In this document: positions 38,608-47,971 of the stretch, in pieces | How positions within the stretch are numbered: the stretch's first letter is position 1 | Layout of the letters: each line of letters begins with the position of its first letter | Assembly: GCA_029319145.1 (NCBI GenBank) | Contig: CP119753.1 | Span: 1,116,001-1,180,000 of the forward strand | Length of the DNA stretch: 64,000 nucleotides | Source: Microbacter sp. GSS18 | GTDB taxonomy: Bacteria; Actinomycetota; Actinomycetes; Actinomycetales; Microbacteriaceae | Reading direction: 5' to 3' | Translations under genes and position numbers: made by a program | The notes under the pieces: model-generated | What the model was told of the DNA's origin: nothing | Databases searched by the model: none | Seen by the model: only the letters and a program-made list of their open reading frames with translations

Positions 38608-41097
38608 CTACACCGACGTGTAGGCCACGATGCCGCGCCGGACCTGGTCCAGCGCGCGCCGGGCCGTCGTCGCGACCTCGGGGGCTGCCACGAGCGAGAG
38701 CTGATCCAGCAGATCGATCGTCTGCTTCGCCCACCGCACGAAGTCGCCCGCTGCCATGTCGGCCTCGATGAGGACGCGGTCGAGCGCAGCACCGCGCGCC
38801 CACGAGTGCATCGCCTGCGCGAGCCCCGCAGCGACCGGCTCGGAGCCGGGAAGGTGATGATCGCGCTCGAGGTCGTCCAGCCGCGCCCACAGCTCCTGCG
38901 TCGCGGTGAGCGCGAGGCGGAACGCACCCCGCGGCAGCGATCGCTCGCCGGTCTCGTCTCGGCGCGGTTCGTACACGAGGCAGCACGCCAGGGCGGCCAG
39001 CGACGGCGCGTCCAGCGTCCGCCACAGCCCCTGGCGCAGGCTCTCGGCCACGAGCAGGTCGCGCTCGCCGTAGATCCGGCGCATCGTGCGGCCGGCGTCG
39101 GTGAGGACGGTCCTGCCCTCGTCGTCGACCGCCACGTAGTCGACCTCGGTCAGCACGTCGACGACGCGGTCGAACACGCGCGCGACGGTTCCGGTGCGGT
39201 TCTGGATCTGCCGCCGCGTGCGCTCCACGTCGCGGCGCAGCCGCCAGTAGCGCTCGGCCCACCGCGCGTGGTGCTCGCGATCGGGGCACTGATGGCACGG
39301 ATGCCGCTGCATGCGCTTCCGCAGACTCGCGATCTGCTTCTGGCGCTGATCTCGGGTCGCGCGCGACGCGCCGGCGTCCTTGCGGTTGACCTTCTCCAGG
39401 TCGCTCAGCTCGCGGCGGATCGAGGAGTACGCGGCGAAGTCCCCGCGGTCGCAGGACATCGCGTCCTGGTACCCGGCGAGCGACTCCTCCTTCTCCTTCA
39501 CCTCGCGGGCGAGCCCGACCACCGACCGATCGGCCTGGAACTGCGCGAACGATGACTCCAGCACCTCGCGCGCGCGGGGGCGCCCGAATTGGTCGATGAG
39601 ATTGACGGCCATGTTGTACGTGGGCCGGAAGCTGGAGTTGAGCGGATACGTGCGCCGGGACGCCAGCGCGGCGACCGCCTGCGGATCCAGCCCCTCGGTC
39701 CACTGGATGACGGCGTGGCCCTCCACGTCGATGCCGCGGCGGCCGGCGCGACCGGTCAGCTGGGTGTACTCCCCCGACGTGATGGCCACGCGGGCTTCGC
39801 CGTTGAACTTCTCGAGCTTCTCGAGCACGACCGTCCGCGCTGGCATGTTGATGCCCAGCGCCAGTGTCTCGGTGGCGAAGACGGCCTTGAGGAGCTTGCG
39901 CTGGAAGAGCTCCTCCACGACCTCCTTGAAGGCCGGGAGGAGTCCCGCGTGGTGGGCCGCGACGCCCCGCTCGAGGTTGTCGAGCCACTCCCAGTAGCCG
40001 AGCACGGCGAGGTCTTCGTCGGGGAGCGTCCGCATCCGCAGCTCGGCGGTCTCGCGGATCTCGCGACGCTCCTCGGCCGACGTCAGCCGCACTCCGCCCC
40101 GGCGCACCTGCTGGACGGCGGCGTCGCAGCCGGCCCGGCTGAAGATGAAGAAGATCGCGGGGAGCAGATTGGCGCGGCCGAGCAGCCGGATGACGTCGGG
40201 CCGGTCGATGCGCTCGATGCGCTGGACGTTCGCGGCCCGCACCGGGCGGCGTCCGCCCCGGTTCGGCCGGCGCGACCCGTATCCGTCGCGATGACCGCCG
40301 CTGCGCGCCGACTGCGCTCCGCGGTTTCGCTCGAAGTTCGCTCCTTTGAAGGAGCGGATGCGCATCAGCTCCTGGTTCACCTGCGCCGTCGCGACGCCGG
40401 CGCGGTCGTCGAACAGCGGCAGCAGGTCGTCGCGCACCAGCACGTGCTGCTCGAGCGGGACGGGACGGATCTCCGACACGATCACCTCGGTGTCGCCGCG
40501 CACCGTGTCGAGCCAGTCGCCGAACTCCTCGGCGTTCGAGACGGTCGCCGACAGCGCGATGAGCCGCACCGCGCGCGGCAGGTGGATGATGACCTCCTCC
40601 CACACCGCGCCGCGGAAGCGGTCGGCGAGGTAGTGCACCTCGTCCATCACGACGTAGCGCAGCCCCCGCAGGGCCGGCGAGTCGGCGTACAGCATGTTGC
40701 GCAGGACCTCGGTGGTCATCACGACGATGCGCGCCGACGCGTTGATGTTGGTGTCGCCCGTGAGCAGGCCCACCTCGTCCGCACCGTACACGGCCTGGAG
40801 CTCGCGGAACTTCTGGTTGGACAGCGCCTTCATCGGCGTCGTGTAGAACGCCTTGTCCCCCGGCTCGCGCATCGCGAGGTGGATCGCGAACTCGCCGACG
40901 ATCGTCTTGCCCGCGCCGGTCGGCGCGGCGACCAGCACGCCGTGGCCGGACTCCAGAGCACGGCATCCGGCGAGCTGGAACTCGTCCAGCTCGAACCGCT
41001 GGGAGGCCGCGAAGTCGGCCGTGACGGGATGCTCGCGATCGGCGACGGCTTTCGCCCGGGCCCGAGCGTAGCGCTCGCCCGGGCCGGGCTCGCTCAT
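38608..41097 (-). CDS. helY: Ski2/Mtr4-like superfamily 2 helicase HelY
   Basis: The 829-residue protein has Walker A APTGAGKT, DEVH box VVMDEVHYLADRFRG, motif VI QLTGRAGRRGID and a C-terminal DSHCT-like region. An arginine- and glycine-rich insert (about residues 245-275) and a CHQC cluster lie in the middle. The family unwinds RNA in eukaryotes, and the mycobacterial homologue next to tatC is called HelY. The ATG at 41097 overlaps the tatC stop by four bases, giving an order pafB-pafC-tatA-tatC-helY as in Mycobacterium. Its physiological substrate is not established. Confidence 0.92.
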   Translation of the reverse strand: MSEPGPGERYARARAKAVADREHPVTADFAASQRFELDEFQLAGCRALESGHGVLVAAPTGAGKTIVGEFAIHLAMREPGDKAFYTTPMKALSNQKFRELQAVYGADEVGLLTGDTNINASARIVVMTTEVLRNMLYADSPALRGLRYVVMDEVHYLADRFRGAVWEEVIIHLPRAVRLIALSATVSNAEEFGDWLDTVRGDTEVIVSEIRPVPLEQHVLVRDDLLPLFDDRAGVATAQVNQELMRIRSFKGANFERNRGAQSARSGGHRDGYGSRRPNRGGRRPVRAANVQRIERIDRPDVIRLLGRANLLPAIFFIFSRAGCDAAVQQVRRGGVRLTSAEERREIRETAELRMRTLPDEDLAVLGYWEWLDNLERGVAAHHAGLLPAFKEVVEELFQRKLLKAVFATETLALGINMPARTVVLEKLEKFNGEARVAITSGEYTQLTGRAGRRGIDVEGHAVIQWTEGLDPQAVAALASRRTYPLNSSFRPTYNMAVNLIDQFGRPRAREVLESSFAQFQADRSVVGLAREVKEKEESLAGYQDAMSCDRGDFAAYSSIRRELSDLEKVNRKDAGASRATRDQRQKQIASLRKRMQRHPCHQCPDREHHARWAERYWRLRRDVERTRRQIQNRTGTVARVFDRVVDVLTEVDYVAVDDEGRTVLTDAGRTMRRIYGERDLLVAESLRQGLWRTLDAPSLAALACCLVYEPRRDETGERSLPRGAFRLALTATQELWARLDDLERDHHLPGSEPVAAGLAQAMHSWARGAALDRVLIEADMAAGDFVRWAKQTIDLLDQLSLVAAPEVATTARRALDQVRRGIVAYTSV

Positions 41098-41918
41098 GCG
41101 CCGGACTCGGGCGGGAGCAGCGTCGCGTCGCGCTTGCGTCGCCGGCGGTCGAAGAGCAGCGAGATGCCCGCTGCGGCGAAGAACAGCACCATCATGATGC
41201 CCGCCAGCAGGAACGTCGTGGCGACGTCGGCGGGAGGTGTCGCGAGCGCCGCGAACACGATCGAGACGATGACCGCGACCCGCCAGCCCTTGAGGATCGC
41301 GCGGCCCGACACGATCCCGGCGAAGTTGAGCGCGACGAGGAACACCGGCAGCACGTAGGCGACGCCGACGAACAGCAGGAGCTTGAACACGAAGTCGTAG
41401 TAGTACGAGGCGTCGTAGAACGCCGCCGCACCCTCGGGGACGAACTGCGCCATGAGCCGCACGATGTTCGGCATGACCCACAGGCCGGTCGCGGCTCCGA
41501 GGAAGAACAGCGGCACCGCTGCTCCGACGAAGCCGATCGTGTACTTGATCTCCTTGCGCGTGAGCCCGGGGACCACGAACGCCCACGCCTGCCAGATCCA
41601 CACCGGCGCGGACAGCAGGAGTCCGATCGCGATCGACATGCGCAGACGCAGGTCGAAGCCCGACGCCACCGTGCTGAACATGAGCTCGACGCGCGACTCG
41701 TCGCCGCGCACCTCCGCCACCTGGCGGATGGGCTCTGTGATCAGCGCCAGAACCGGGTCGGTGATGATGAATGCCACGACCATCCCCACGACGAGGGCGA
41801 TCGCGGAGATGATCAGCCGCTTCTTGAGCTCGACGAGGTGAGCCCCGAGCGACATGCGCTTGTCGCGCCGCGGCGCGTCGGGATCGTCCTCCACCCGCGG
41901 CGGTCCCGCCGTCACCAC
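41094..41918 (-). CDS. tatC: Sec-independent protein translocase TatC
   Basis: TatC is the twin-arginine signal peptide receptor. The 274-residue product has six membrane segments, the N-terminal motif HLVELKKRLI and the conserved LSAPVWIWQAWAFVVPGL region. The basic C-terminal tail is RRRRKRD. GTG 41918 is the first start after tatA, while the internal ATG at 41855 (MSLGAHL) is the position where many TatC proteins begin. Its stop overlaps helY. Confidence 0.95.
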   Translation of the reverse strand: MVTAGPPRVEDDPDAPRRDKRMSLGAHLVELKKRLIISAIALVVGMVVAFIITDPVLALITEPIRQVAEVRGDESRVELMFSTVASGFDLRLRMSIAIGLLLSAPVWIWQAWAFVVPGLTRKEIKYTIGFVGAAVPLFFLGAATGLWVMPNIVRLMAQFVPEGAAAFYDASYYYDFVFKLLLFVGVAYVLPVFLVALNFAGIVSGRAILKGWRVAVIVSIVFAALATPPADVATTFLLAGIMMVLFFAAAGISLLFDRRRRKRDATLLPPESGA

Positions 41919-41923
41919 GCGGC

Positions 41924-42181
41924 TCAGCTGCTGCTGCTGGAGCCGCTTGCGCCGCCTGCGTCAGGTCGCGCAGGCTCCGCCGCCTCCGACGTGGCGACCT
42001 TCGTCTGGTCGCCGGCGTCGTCCTTGGCAGCGGCGTCTTCGTCCTTCATGGCCTTCATCTCGCCCTTGAAGACGCGGGCGGACTGGCCCATGCTCTTCGC
42101 GAGCGCGGGCAGCTTCGCCGCGCCGAACAGGAGCAGGATGACGGCCAGGATGAGAAGCCACTGCCAGCCTTGAATACCCAT
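41924..42181 (-). CDS. tatA: Sec-independent protein translocase TatA
   Basis: TatA forms the protein-conducting assembly. The 85-residue product starts MGIQGWQWLLILAVILLLFG with a single membrane helix, followed by the amphipathic helix region beginning LPALAKSMGQSARVFKGE and a low-complexity acidic/serine tail. ATG 42181 is chosen because AAGGA precedes it. It lies five bases before tatC. No tatB is present nearby. Confidence 0.95.
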   Translation of the reverse strand: MGIQGWQWLLILAVILLLFGAAKLPALAKSMGQSARVFKGEMKAMKDEDAAAKDDAGDQTKVATSEAAEPARPDAGGASGSSSSS

Positions 42182-42262
42182 GGAGTTCCTTTCGAAGGGT
42201 TCCGCCCCAGTGTAACCCCGGTGCACCCGGCCTCGGGAGCGATCGGGAACGATGGGGGGACG

Positions 42263-43225
42263 TCAGCCGTACTGGGCCAGCCCGTCGGCCGCCCATGCCG
42301 CCGCGGCGCGGCGCGCGCCCTCGGGCTCGAGGATCTCGACGCCGCCGCCGCGCTGCGCCGCCAGCCGCCGGAGGCTGGCCTCGTCGGCCACGCGCATCGT
42401 CGCGATCGAGTGCTCCCCGTCGGACTCCACGACGGCACGGTCGAGGTACTCGCCCAGCAGAGGCGCCAGATCGGTGCGGAACCGGATGCGGGCGACGATG
42501 TCGTCCTCGCTCGATTCGAACCATGCGGGCACCGGCTCTTCGGCATGCGCGATCGGGATGTCGGTGAGCGCCAGGTCGCTGACGCGGTCGAGATGGAACG
42601 TCCGCATCGCGCGGCGGAGGTGGCACCAGCCCTGCAGATACCACTGGCCGTCGGCGATCTGGACCTTGATCGGGTCGACGGTGCGGGTGGTCGTCGCGGC
42701 ATCCGGCGCCTTGTACGCGAACGAGACCGCGACACCCCGCCTCAGGGCCTCGGCGACGGCCGTGCGCACGGCGTCCACCGGACCGGGCGCGACGATGACG
42801 TCGGCGGGGACGCTGGAGGCCCCGCGGGAGAGCTTGGCCAGCAGTCCCGCGAACAGCTGTGTGTCACCCACCCCCGGGATCGAGCTCGCCAGCTGCAGAC
42901 CGGCCAGGAGCGCGGCGGCCTCGCGCGCGGTCAGGCGGGGAGAGCGCTCGAGACCGACCGAGTTGGTGATGACGATCAGATCGTCGCGGTCCAGCAGCTC
43001 CCAGTCGATGTCGAACAGATCGTTGGCCATCTGCCAGTAGCCCGCTTCGCCGGGGAGGCCGATGACGGTGAGCTTCTCGACCATCTCGCGCATCTGGTCG
43101 ACGTCGACGTCGAACTCGTCGGCCGCTTCGACCAGCGAGACCTCGCCCTTGCCGATCAGGTAGGGCACGAGCTGAAGCATGAGGGCGGCCCGGTCCGCGG
43201 CCACCAGCGGTCGCCGCGCGCTCAC
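42263..43225 (-). CDS. pafC: WYL-domain transcriptional regulator PafC
   Basis: PafC forms with PafB the heterodimeric activator of the LexA/RecA-independent DNA damage response in actinobacteria. The 320-residue protein has an N-terminal winged helix (AADEFDVDVDQMREMV), a WYL domain (about 145-250, with GQWYLQGWCH) and a C-terminal extension. Its start overlaps the pafB stop by four bases. Confidence 0.92.
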   Translation of the reverse strand: MSARRPLVAADRAALMLQLVPYLIGKGEVSLVEAADEFDVDVDQMREMVEKLTVIGLPGEAGYWQMANDLFDIDWELLDRDDLIVITNSVGLERSPRLTAREAAALLAGLQLASSIPGVGDTQLFAGLLAKLSRGASSVPADVIVAPGPVDAVRTAVAEALRRGVAVSFAYKAPDAATTTRTVDPIKVQIADGQWYLQGWCHLRRAMRTFHLDRVSDLALTDIPIAHAEEPVPAWFESSEDDIVARIRFRTDLAPLLGEYLDRAVVESDGEHSIATMRVADEASLRRLAAQRGGGVEILEPEGARRAAAAWAADGLAQYG

Positions 43226-44217
43226 GACGCGCCCCCGTTCGCCGCAACCGTCGCGCGCAGGCGCTCGACGACGGCGTCGCGCAGCGCGGCCGGCTCGACG
43301 ACCCGGACCTCGGGTCCGTAGGACGCCAGTTCACCGGCGAAGATCTGCAGGTCCACGTAGGGGACGCGGATGCCCTGCGGCGCGGACATGGCGCGGCGGG
43401 CCAGCCGCAGCGCGGCCTCGGTGCCCGGATTGACCTCGAGCAGGGCCACGTTGCGGGCGGCGACCTCGGCCAGGCCGGTGAGGGCGCGCTCGCCGGCGCC
43501 GTCGCGCAGCGCCGGATCGAACCGCGTGCGGGACAGCTCGACACCCCCGACGATGCGCGACAGCAGGAAGGTCCGCTCGGCCCCGACGCCGAGGTCGTTG
43601 CCGAACACGTGCCAGCGCGCCTCGTACTCCACCAGCGCCAGAGGCTGGATGCGGCGCACGCGCGCGTGGCCGCTGCCGGGCCGGACGTAGGGGAACGTCA
43701 CGACCCGCGACTGCTCGATCGCCTGCTGCAGCGGCGCGAACGACGGCTCGCGCACGCTGATGCGCGGCGAGAAGCCGATGATGGGGTCCTCGACCGGGAT
43801 GCCGAGCGCGCGGATCTTGCGCAGCCCCGTGCGCGCCTCGGACGACAGCGAGCTCTCGCTCCACACGCCCCCCGCGAGATTGAGCAGGGCGAGCTCGGCG
43901 GGGCTGAACTCGATGTCCCCGGGAAGCTCGTACTCGGCGGTGGGAACGCGATAGCGCGCCTCGCGCAGATCGTCGGGGTCGGCGCGGTCGCCGATCGTCT
44001 CGATGGGGACGCCGAGGGCCCGGAGACTCTCCTTGTCGCGCTCGAACATCTTCTCGAGAGCATCCTTGGACGCCCCGGACGAAGCCTGCTCCCGGTAGCC
44101 CGAGACCGACGCGAGGATGGTGTCCTTGGTCAGGCCCTGCTCGGTCGCCATGAGGGCGACGACGAGATTGACCAGGCGCTCCTCGGGCGGGATCTTCGCA
44201 GACACGTGGTCGGGCAC
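43222..44217 (-). CDS. pafB: WYL-domain transcriptional regulator PafB
   Basis: The 331-residue partner of PafC has an N-terminal HTH region (about 10-100), a WYL domain (with EARWHVFGNDLG) and a C-terminal extension. GTG 44217 is preferred because TATGAT at 44224-44229 lies six bases upstream. GTG 44205 with GAGGGAG upstream is the alternative. The name comes from the proteasome accessory factor locus, but no pupylation or proteasome genes lie beside it here. Confidence 0.92.
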   Translation of the reverse strand: MPDHVSAKIPPEERLVNLVVALMATEQGLTKDTILASVSGYREQASSGASKDALEKMFERDKESLRALGVPIETIGDRADPDDLREARYRVPTAEYELPGDIEFSPAELALLNLAGGVWSESSLSSEARTGLRKIRALGIPVEDPIIGFSPRISVREPSFAPLQQAIEQSRVVTFPYVRPGSGHARVRRIQPLALVEYEARWHVFGNDLGVGAERTFLLSRIVGGVELSRTRFDPALRDGAGERALTGLAEVAARNVALLEVNPGTEAALRLARRAMSAPQGIRVPYVDLQIFAGELASYGPEVRVVEPAALRDAVVERLRATVAANGGAS

Positions 44218-44223
44218 TCCCTC

Positions 44224-44229
44224 ATCATA
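44224..44229 (-). promoter_or_regulatory. -10 box of pafB
   Basis: TATGAT on the minus strand ends six bases before GTG 44217. Confidence 0.6.
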
Positions 44230-44264
44230 GGATCGCCGCCGGCGACGGCCGGGGCGCTCGCCGG

Positions 44265-45227
44265 TCAGGACGCGGGCTGGTCGAGCCCCAGGATGTCGAT
44301 GACGAACACCAGCGTCGAGCCCGCGGGGATCGATCCCTGCGCGACGTCCCCGTAGCCGAGCTCGGGCGGGATGACGACCATGACCTGCGAGCCGACCGTC
44401 TGGCCCTCGAGAGCCTGGGCGAACCCCGGCACCACCGAGTCCAGCGACATCGAGCGGGGCTCGCTGTCCCACGACGAGTCGAACACGTCCTTGCCGTCCC
44501 ATGTCACACCCGTGTAGTGCACGCGGACCGGCCGGTCGCCGGCGACGACCTCGCCGTCACCGGCGATGAGCGTCTGGATGACGAGCTCGTCGGGTGCGGC
44601 GCTGTCCGGCACGATGATGCCCGGGCGACCGTCCTCGGCGCGCACGACCGACGGCAGGCCGAAGCCCGAGTTGAACTGCAGCGTGCCCTCGGCGTGCGGT
44701 AGGTAGACCTTGCGCAGGTCCACGATCGCGATCGCGGACTCTTCCGCGCCCAGTCCCAGGCGAGCGGCGTTGGTGGGCTCGAGCCCGTCGGGCGAGAGGG
44801 CGACGGCGACCCGCGACCCCTCGGTCGCGCACTGCAGTCCCTCCTCGAGGCCCGGGTAGGCCGCGTACACCTGCGACATCGAGAGCGTCGAGCTCAGGTC
44901 GCCGCTGTACGCGGTGGTGCCGACGATCTCGCCGCTGTCTCCAGCCAGGAGGGTGACGTCGATGACCGCGATCTGGGCGTCCGTCGTCAGCGCCGGTCCC
45001 GTGCCCGTGGACACGTCCTCATACTGCACGGACGTCGTGCTGAAGGGTGCGTAGACCTCGACGTCGGGCATGGAGTCCGGCGATCCCGACACCGAGATGA
45101 GATCCATCACGTCCGCGTCGGAGACGGCCGGGCGCGGACAGGCCGACGTGCCGGCGGGCAGCGAGCAGCCGGTCAGACCGACGGCGGTCAGAGCGGTCAG
45201 GGCGAGGGCAGCGGGGAACTTGCGCAC
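44265..45227 (-). CDS. FKBP-type peptidyl-prolyl isomerase lipoprotein
   Basis: The 320-residue protein has a lipoprotein signal with lipobox LTGC (C21), so it should be anchored on the outside of the membrane. The C-terminal part is a complete FKBP domain (VRVHYTGVTWDGKDVFDSSW, GYGDVAQGSIP, LVFVIDIL). The part before it looks like a degenerate FKBP domain. It would assist folding of exported proteins, which fits the adjacent Tat genes. The GTG start follows TAGACT by six bases. It lies between trmI and pafB. Confidence 0.92.
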   Translation of the reverse strand: MRKFPAALALTALTAVGLTGCSLPAGTSACPRPAVSDADVMDLISVSGSPDSMPDVEVYAPFSTTSVQYEDVSTGTGPALTTDAQIAVIDVTLLAGDSGEIVGTTAYSGDLSSTLSMSQVYAAYPGLEEGLQCATEGSRVAVALSPDGLEPTNAARLGLGAEESAIAIVDLRKVYLPHAEGTLQFNSGFGLPSVVRAEDGRPGIIVPDSAAPDELVIQTLIAGDGEVVAGDRPVRVHYTGVTWDGKDVFDSSWDSEPRSMSLDSVVPGFAQALEGQTVGSQVMVVIPPELGYGDVAQGSIPAGSTLVFVIDILGLDQPAS

Positions 45228-45233
45228 CGCAAC

Positions 45234-45239
45234 AGTCTA
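45234..45239 (-). promoter_or_regulatory. -10 box of the FKBP lipoprotein gene
   Basis: TAGACT on the minus strand ends six bases before GTG 45227. It lies within the 22 bases that separate the gene from trmI. Confidence 0.6.
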
Positions 45240-45249
45240 GAGGCGACCG

Positions 45250-46248
45250 TCAGTCGGATTCGTCGCCCGCGGATCCCGCCCCGCGGACGCCGTCCGCCGC
45301 GCGCTGCGCCTCGCGCACCCGCTTGCGCAGGTTCTTGTCGGTGATCTCGCGGTCTCCGACGGCCCCGGGGGTCCACAGCTCGACGTCCTCGTCGCCGTAG
45401 GAGGACTTCGACGCGCGGCGCTTGACCTCGGGCGGGATCGCGCCCGGCGCGAGCCGGCGCGCCCACACCAGGAAGCCGGTGTGGGCGACCATGCGGTGGT
45501 CGGGCCGGACCGCGAGCCCCTCGACGTGCCAGCCGCGCACCATCGTCTCGTTGGCGTCCGGCTCGGTGAACAGGCCGGTCCCGCGCATGTACTCCGCCAC
45601 ACGGCTGAGCTGGGTCGCGGTGGCGACGTAGCAGACCACGACGCCGCCCGGCGTGAGAGCGTCGGCGACGACGTCGATGCACTCCCACGGCGCGAGCATG
45701 TCCAGGACCACGCGGTCGACGCTGCCGGGCTGGACGGCGGCGGGAAGGGCCTCGCCGAGGTCCCCGAGGACGACGTCCCAGTTCGCCGGCACGGTTCCGA
45801 TGAAGGTCTCGACGTTCGCCTTGGCGACCTCGGCGAACTCCTCGCGACGCTCGAACGACACCAGACGCCCCTCGGCGCCGATCGCGCGCAGCAGCCACAG
45901 CGAGAGCGCACCCGAGCCGACTCCGGCCTCCACGACCGTCGCCCCGGGGAAGACGTCCGCCTCGGCGAGGATCTGCGCGGCGTCCTTCGGGTAGACGATC
46001 GCCGCACCGCGGGGCATCGACATGACGAAGTCGCGCAGCAGCGGTCGCAGCGCCAGGTACTCGTGCCCGCCGCTGTTCGCGACGACCGATCCGTCCGGCT
46101 GCCCGATCAGCGACGTGTGCCGCAGCACGCCGTGGTGCGTGTGCAGCTCGCCGTCCTCGCGCAGTGTGATGGTGTGCAGGCGCCCCTTGGGGCCGGTCAG
46201 CTGCACGCGGTCTCCGACGCGGAACGGTCCGCTGGGTCGCTCGGTCAT
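45250..46248 (-). CDS. trmI: tRNA (adenine-58-N1)-methyltransferase TrmI
   Basis: TrmI methylates A58 in the T-loop of tRNA using S-adenosylmethionine. The 332-residue protein has a small N-terminal beta domain and a Rossmann methyltransferase with VVEAGVGSGALS as the AdoMet motif, FERREEFAEVAKANV downstream and VVLDMLAPW as motif IV. The C-terminal tail is charged. ATG 46248 overlaps the stop of the HAD gene by four bases. In many actinobacteria trmI stands at the head of the proteasome locus, which is absent here. Confidence 0.93.
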   Translation of the reverse strand: MTERPSGPFRVGDRVQLTGPKGRLHTITLREDGELHTHHGVLRHTSLIGQPDGSVVANSGGHEYLALRPLLRDFVMSMPRGAAIVYPKDAAQILAEADVFPGATVVEAGVGSGALSLWLLRAIGAEGRLVSFERREEFAEVAKANVETFIGTVPANWDVVLGDLGEALPAAVQPGSVDRVVLDMLAPWECIDVVADALTPGGVVVCYVATATQLSRVAEYMRGTGLFTEPDANETMVRGWHVEGLAVRPDHRMVAHTGFLVWARRLAPGAIPPEVKRRASKSSYGDEDVELWTPGAVGDREITDKNLRKRVREAQRAADGVRGAGSAGDESD

Positions 46249-46934
46249 CGTGCGTCCCCCGTCGTGGTGCGGTGTGCGGCGTGGAAGGCCGAGATGTCCT
46301 CGACCGTCCGCCCTTCCAGCGTCGGCCACGTGGCGTGCGCACCGGCCCCGGCGACGGAGACCATGAGCGGGATGCCGACGACGGCGGCGCCCGAGGCGAC
46401 GGCCGAGCGGATGCCGTTGGGCGAGTCCTCGAGCGCGACCGCGGACTCCGGCGCGACCCCGAGGGCCTCGCACGCCTGCAGGTACGGGTCGGGGTAGGGC
46501 TTGGGTCGCGTGGCGTCGTCGCCGGCGACGATGAGGTCGAACGCGTCGAAGTCGATCAGGTCGACCACGGACTCGGCCATGCGGCGCATCGACATCGTGA
46601 CCAGTGCGGTGGGGATGCCGGCCTCGCGCAGCGCCAGCAGCAGCTCGCGGGCGCCCGGGCGGAACGGCACGCCGTCCTCGCGCAGACGTCGCATGACCTC
46701 GGCGGTCAGGTGGTCGACGATGTCGTGCTCGCTCATCCGCACACCGGCGGACTGCAGGATCCGCGCGGCGTCCTCGAGCCCGAGCCCGACGAGGGCGAGC
46801 GCCTGCTCGTGGGTCCACGTTCCGCCGAAGCTCTCGACGAGCGGCTTCTCGCTCTCCATCCAGTAGGGCTCGGTGTCGACGAGGGTGCCGTCCATGTCCC
46901 ACAGGACGGCAGAGGGCGCAGCTGGCGAGTTCAC
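46245..46934 (-). CDS. HAD-family phosphatase
   Basis: The 229-residue product is a subfamily I HAD hydrolase with motif I DMDGTLVDTE (D13, D15), motif II TALVTMS, a lysine in DATRPKPYPDP and motif IV ALEDSPNG. A helical cap sits between motifs I and II, typical of beta-phosphoglucomutase-like or general sugar phosphatases. The GTG at 46934 lies six bases after TAGCAT. It is cotranscribed with trmI through a four-base overlap. The substrate is unknown. Confidence 0.92.
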   Translation of the reverse strand: MNSPAAPSAVLWDMDGTLVDTEPYWMESEKPLVESFGGTWTHEQALALVGLGLEDAARILQSAGVRMSEHDIVDHLTAEVMRRLREDGVPFRPGARELLLALREAGIPTALVTMSMRRMAESVVDLIDFDAFDLIVAGDDATRPKPYPDPYLQACEALGVAPESAVALEDSPNGIRSAVASGAAVVGIPLMVSVAGAGAHATWPTLEGRTVEDISAFHAAHRTTTGDAR

Positions 46935-46940
46935 CGCACC

Positions 46941-46946
46941 ATGCTA
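46941..46946 (-). promoter_or_regulatory. -10 box of the HAD-trmI operon
   Basis: TAGCAT on the minus strand ends six bases before GTG 46934. Confidence 0.55.
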
Positions 46947-47075
46947 CCGATGCCCTCTTCCGCGGCCGCTGGGAACGGGGCGCGCGCCCGATCCCGGACT
47001 CGCCGGGCGACCGGCCCACCGCCGGCCCGCGACGCCTATCCTGGGTTGATACCGCCGTCGGGCAGAGGAGGTCGC

Positions 47076-47945
47076 GTGAACGCACTGGGTCGACGGGTGC
47101 TGGTCGCCGCATTCGACGGATGGAACGACGCGGGAGAAGCCGCGTCGTCAGCCATCACGCAGCTGCGGGAGTCCGGCGCGTACGAACCGGTGTTCTCCGT
47201 GGACCCAGAGCTGTACTTCGACTACCAGTACACGCGGCCGCACATCGCGACCGACGGCACCACGGGTCAGCGGATCCTCAAGTGGCCCGAGGCCACGATC
47301 CTCAAGCCCACGCGCCCGACCCGCGGCACGCAGCTGTGGCTGCTCACGGGCGTCGAGCCCGCTCGGGCCTGGCAGGCGTTCTCAGCCGAGTTCATCGACG
47401 TGGCGCTGCGCGAGGACATCACCGGCTTCGTCTCGATGGGATCGATGATGTCGGATGTGCCCCACACGCGCCCCATCTCGGTCTTCGCAGGCAGTGAGAG
47501 CGAGCAGGTCCGCGCGACTCTCGGCCTCGAGCGCAGCACCTACGAGGGTCCCGTCGGGATCCTCAGCGTGCTCACGCACGCGGCCGACACGGCCGGCATC
47601 GCCACGGCCGGGCTGTGGGCGAGCGTGCCGCACTACGTCGCCGGCCACACACCGTCGCCGAAGGCGACGCTCGCGCTGCTGGATCGGCTCGAGGACATCA
47701 CCGGGGCGTCGGTGCCGCGCGGGAGCCTCGCGACCGAGGCTGCCGCCTGGGAGGCCTCGATCGATGCGGCCGCCGCCGATGACGAGGAGATGACGGAGTA
47801 CATCCGCCAGCTCGAGCACACCCGCGACACGTGGGACTCCCCCGAGGCCTCGGGGGACGCCATCGCGCAGGAGTTCGAACGGTATCTGCGTCGCGGCGGC
47901 GGCGAAGGGCCCCACAAGCCGGGGCGCGACGACCCCGCGCGCTGA
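47076..47945 (+). CDS. PAC2-family protein
   Basis: The 289-residue product matches the PAC2 (proteasome assembly chaperone-like) ATP-grasp-associated family of actinobacteria, with the N-terminal VLVAAFDGWNDAGEAAS motif and a central GSMMSDVPHTRP segment. The last 60 residues are acidic and helical. AGAGGAGGT precedes GTG 47076. The function is unknown, and it appears as a single plus-strand gene among minus-strand neighbours. Confidence 0.9.
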   Translation: MNALGRRVLVAAFDGWNDAGEAASSAITQLRESGAYEPVFSVDPELYFDYQYTRPHIATDGTTGQRILKWPEATILKPTRPTRGTQLWLLTGVEPARAWQAFSAEFIDVALREDITGFVSMGSMMSDVPHTRPISVFAGSESEQVRATLGLERSTYEGPVGILSVLTHAADTAGIATAGLWASVPHYVAGHTPSPKATLALLDRLEDITGASVPRGSLATEAAAWEASIDAAAADDEEMTEYIRQLEHTRDTWDSPEASGDAIAQEFERYLRRGGGEGPHKPGRDDPAR

Positions 47946-47971
47946 CCGGCGCAGCCCGCGCCGGCGGCGGA

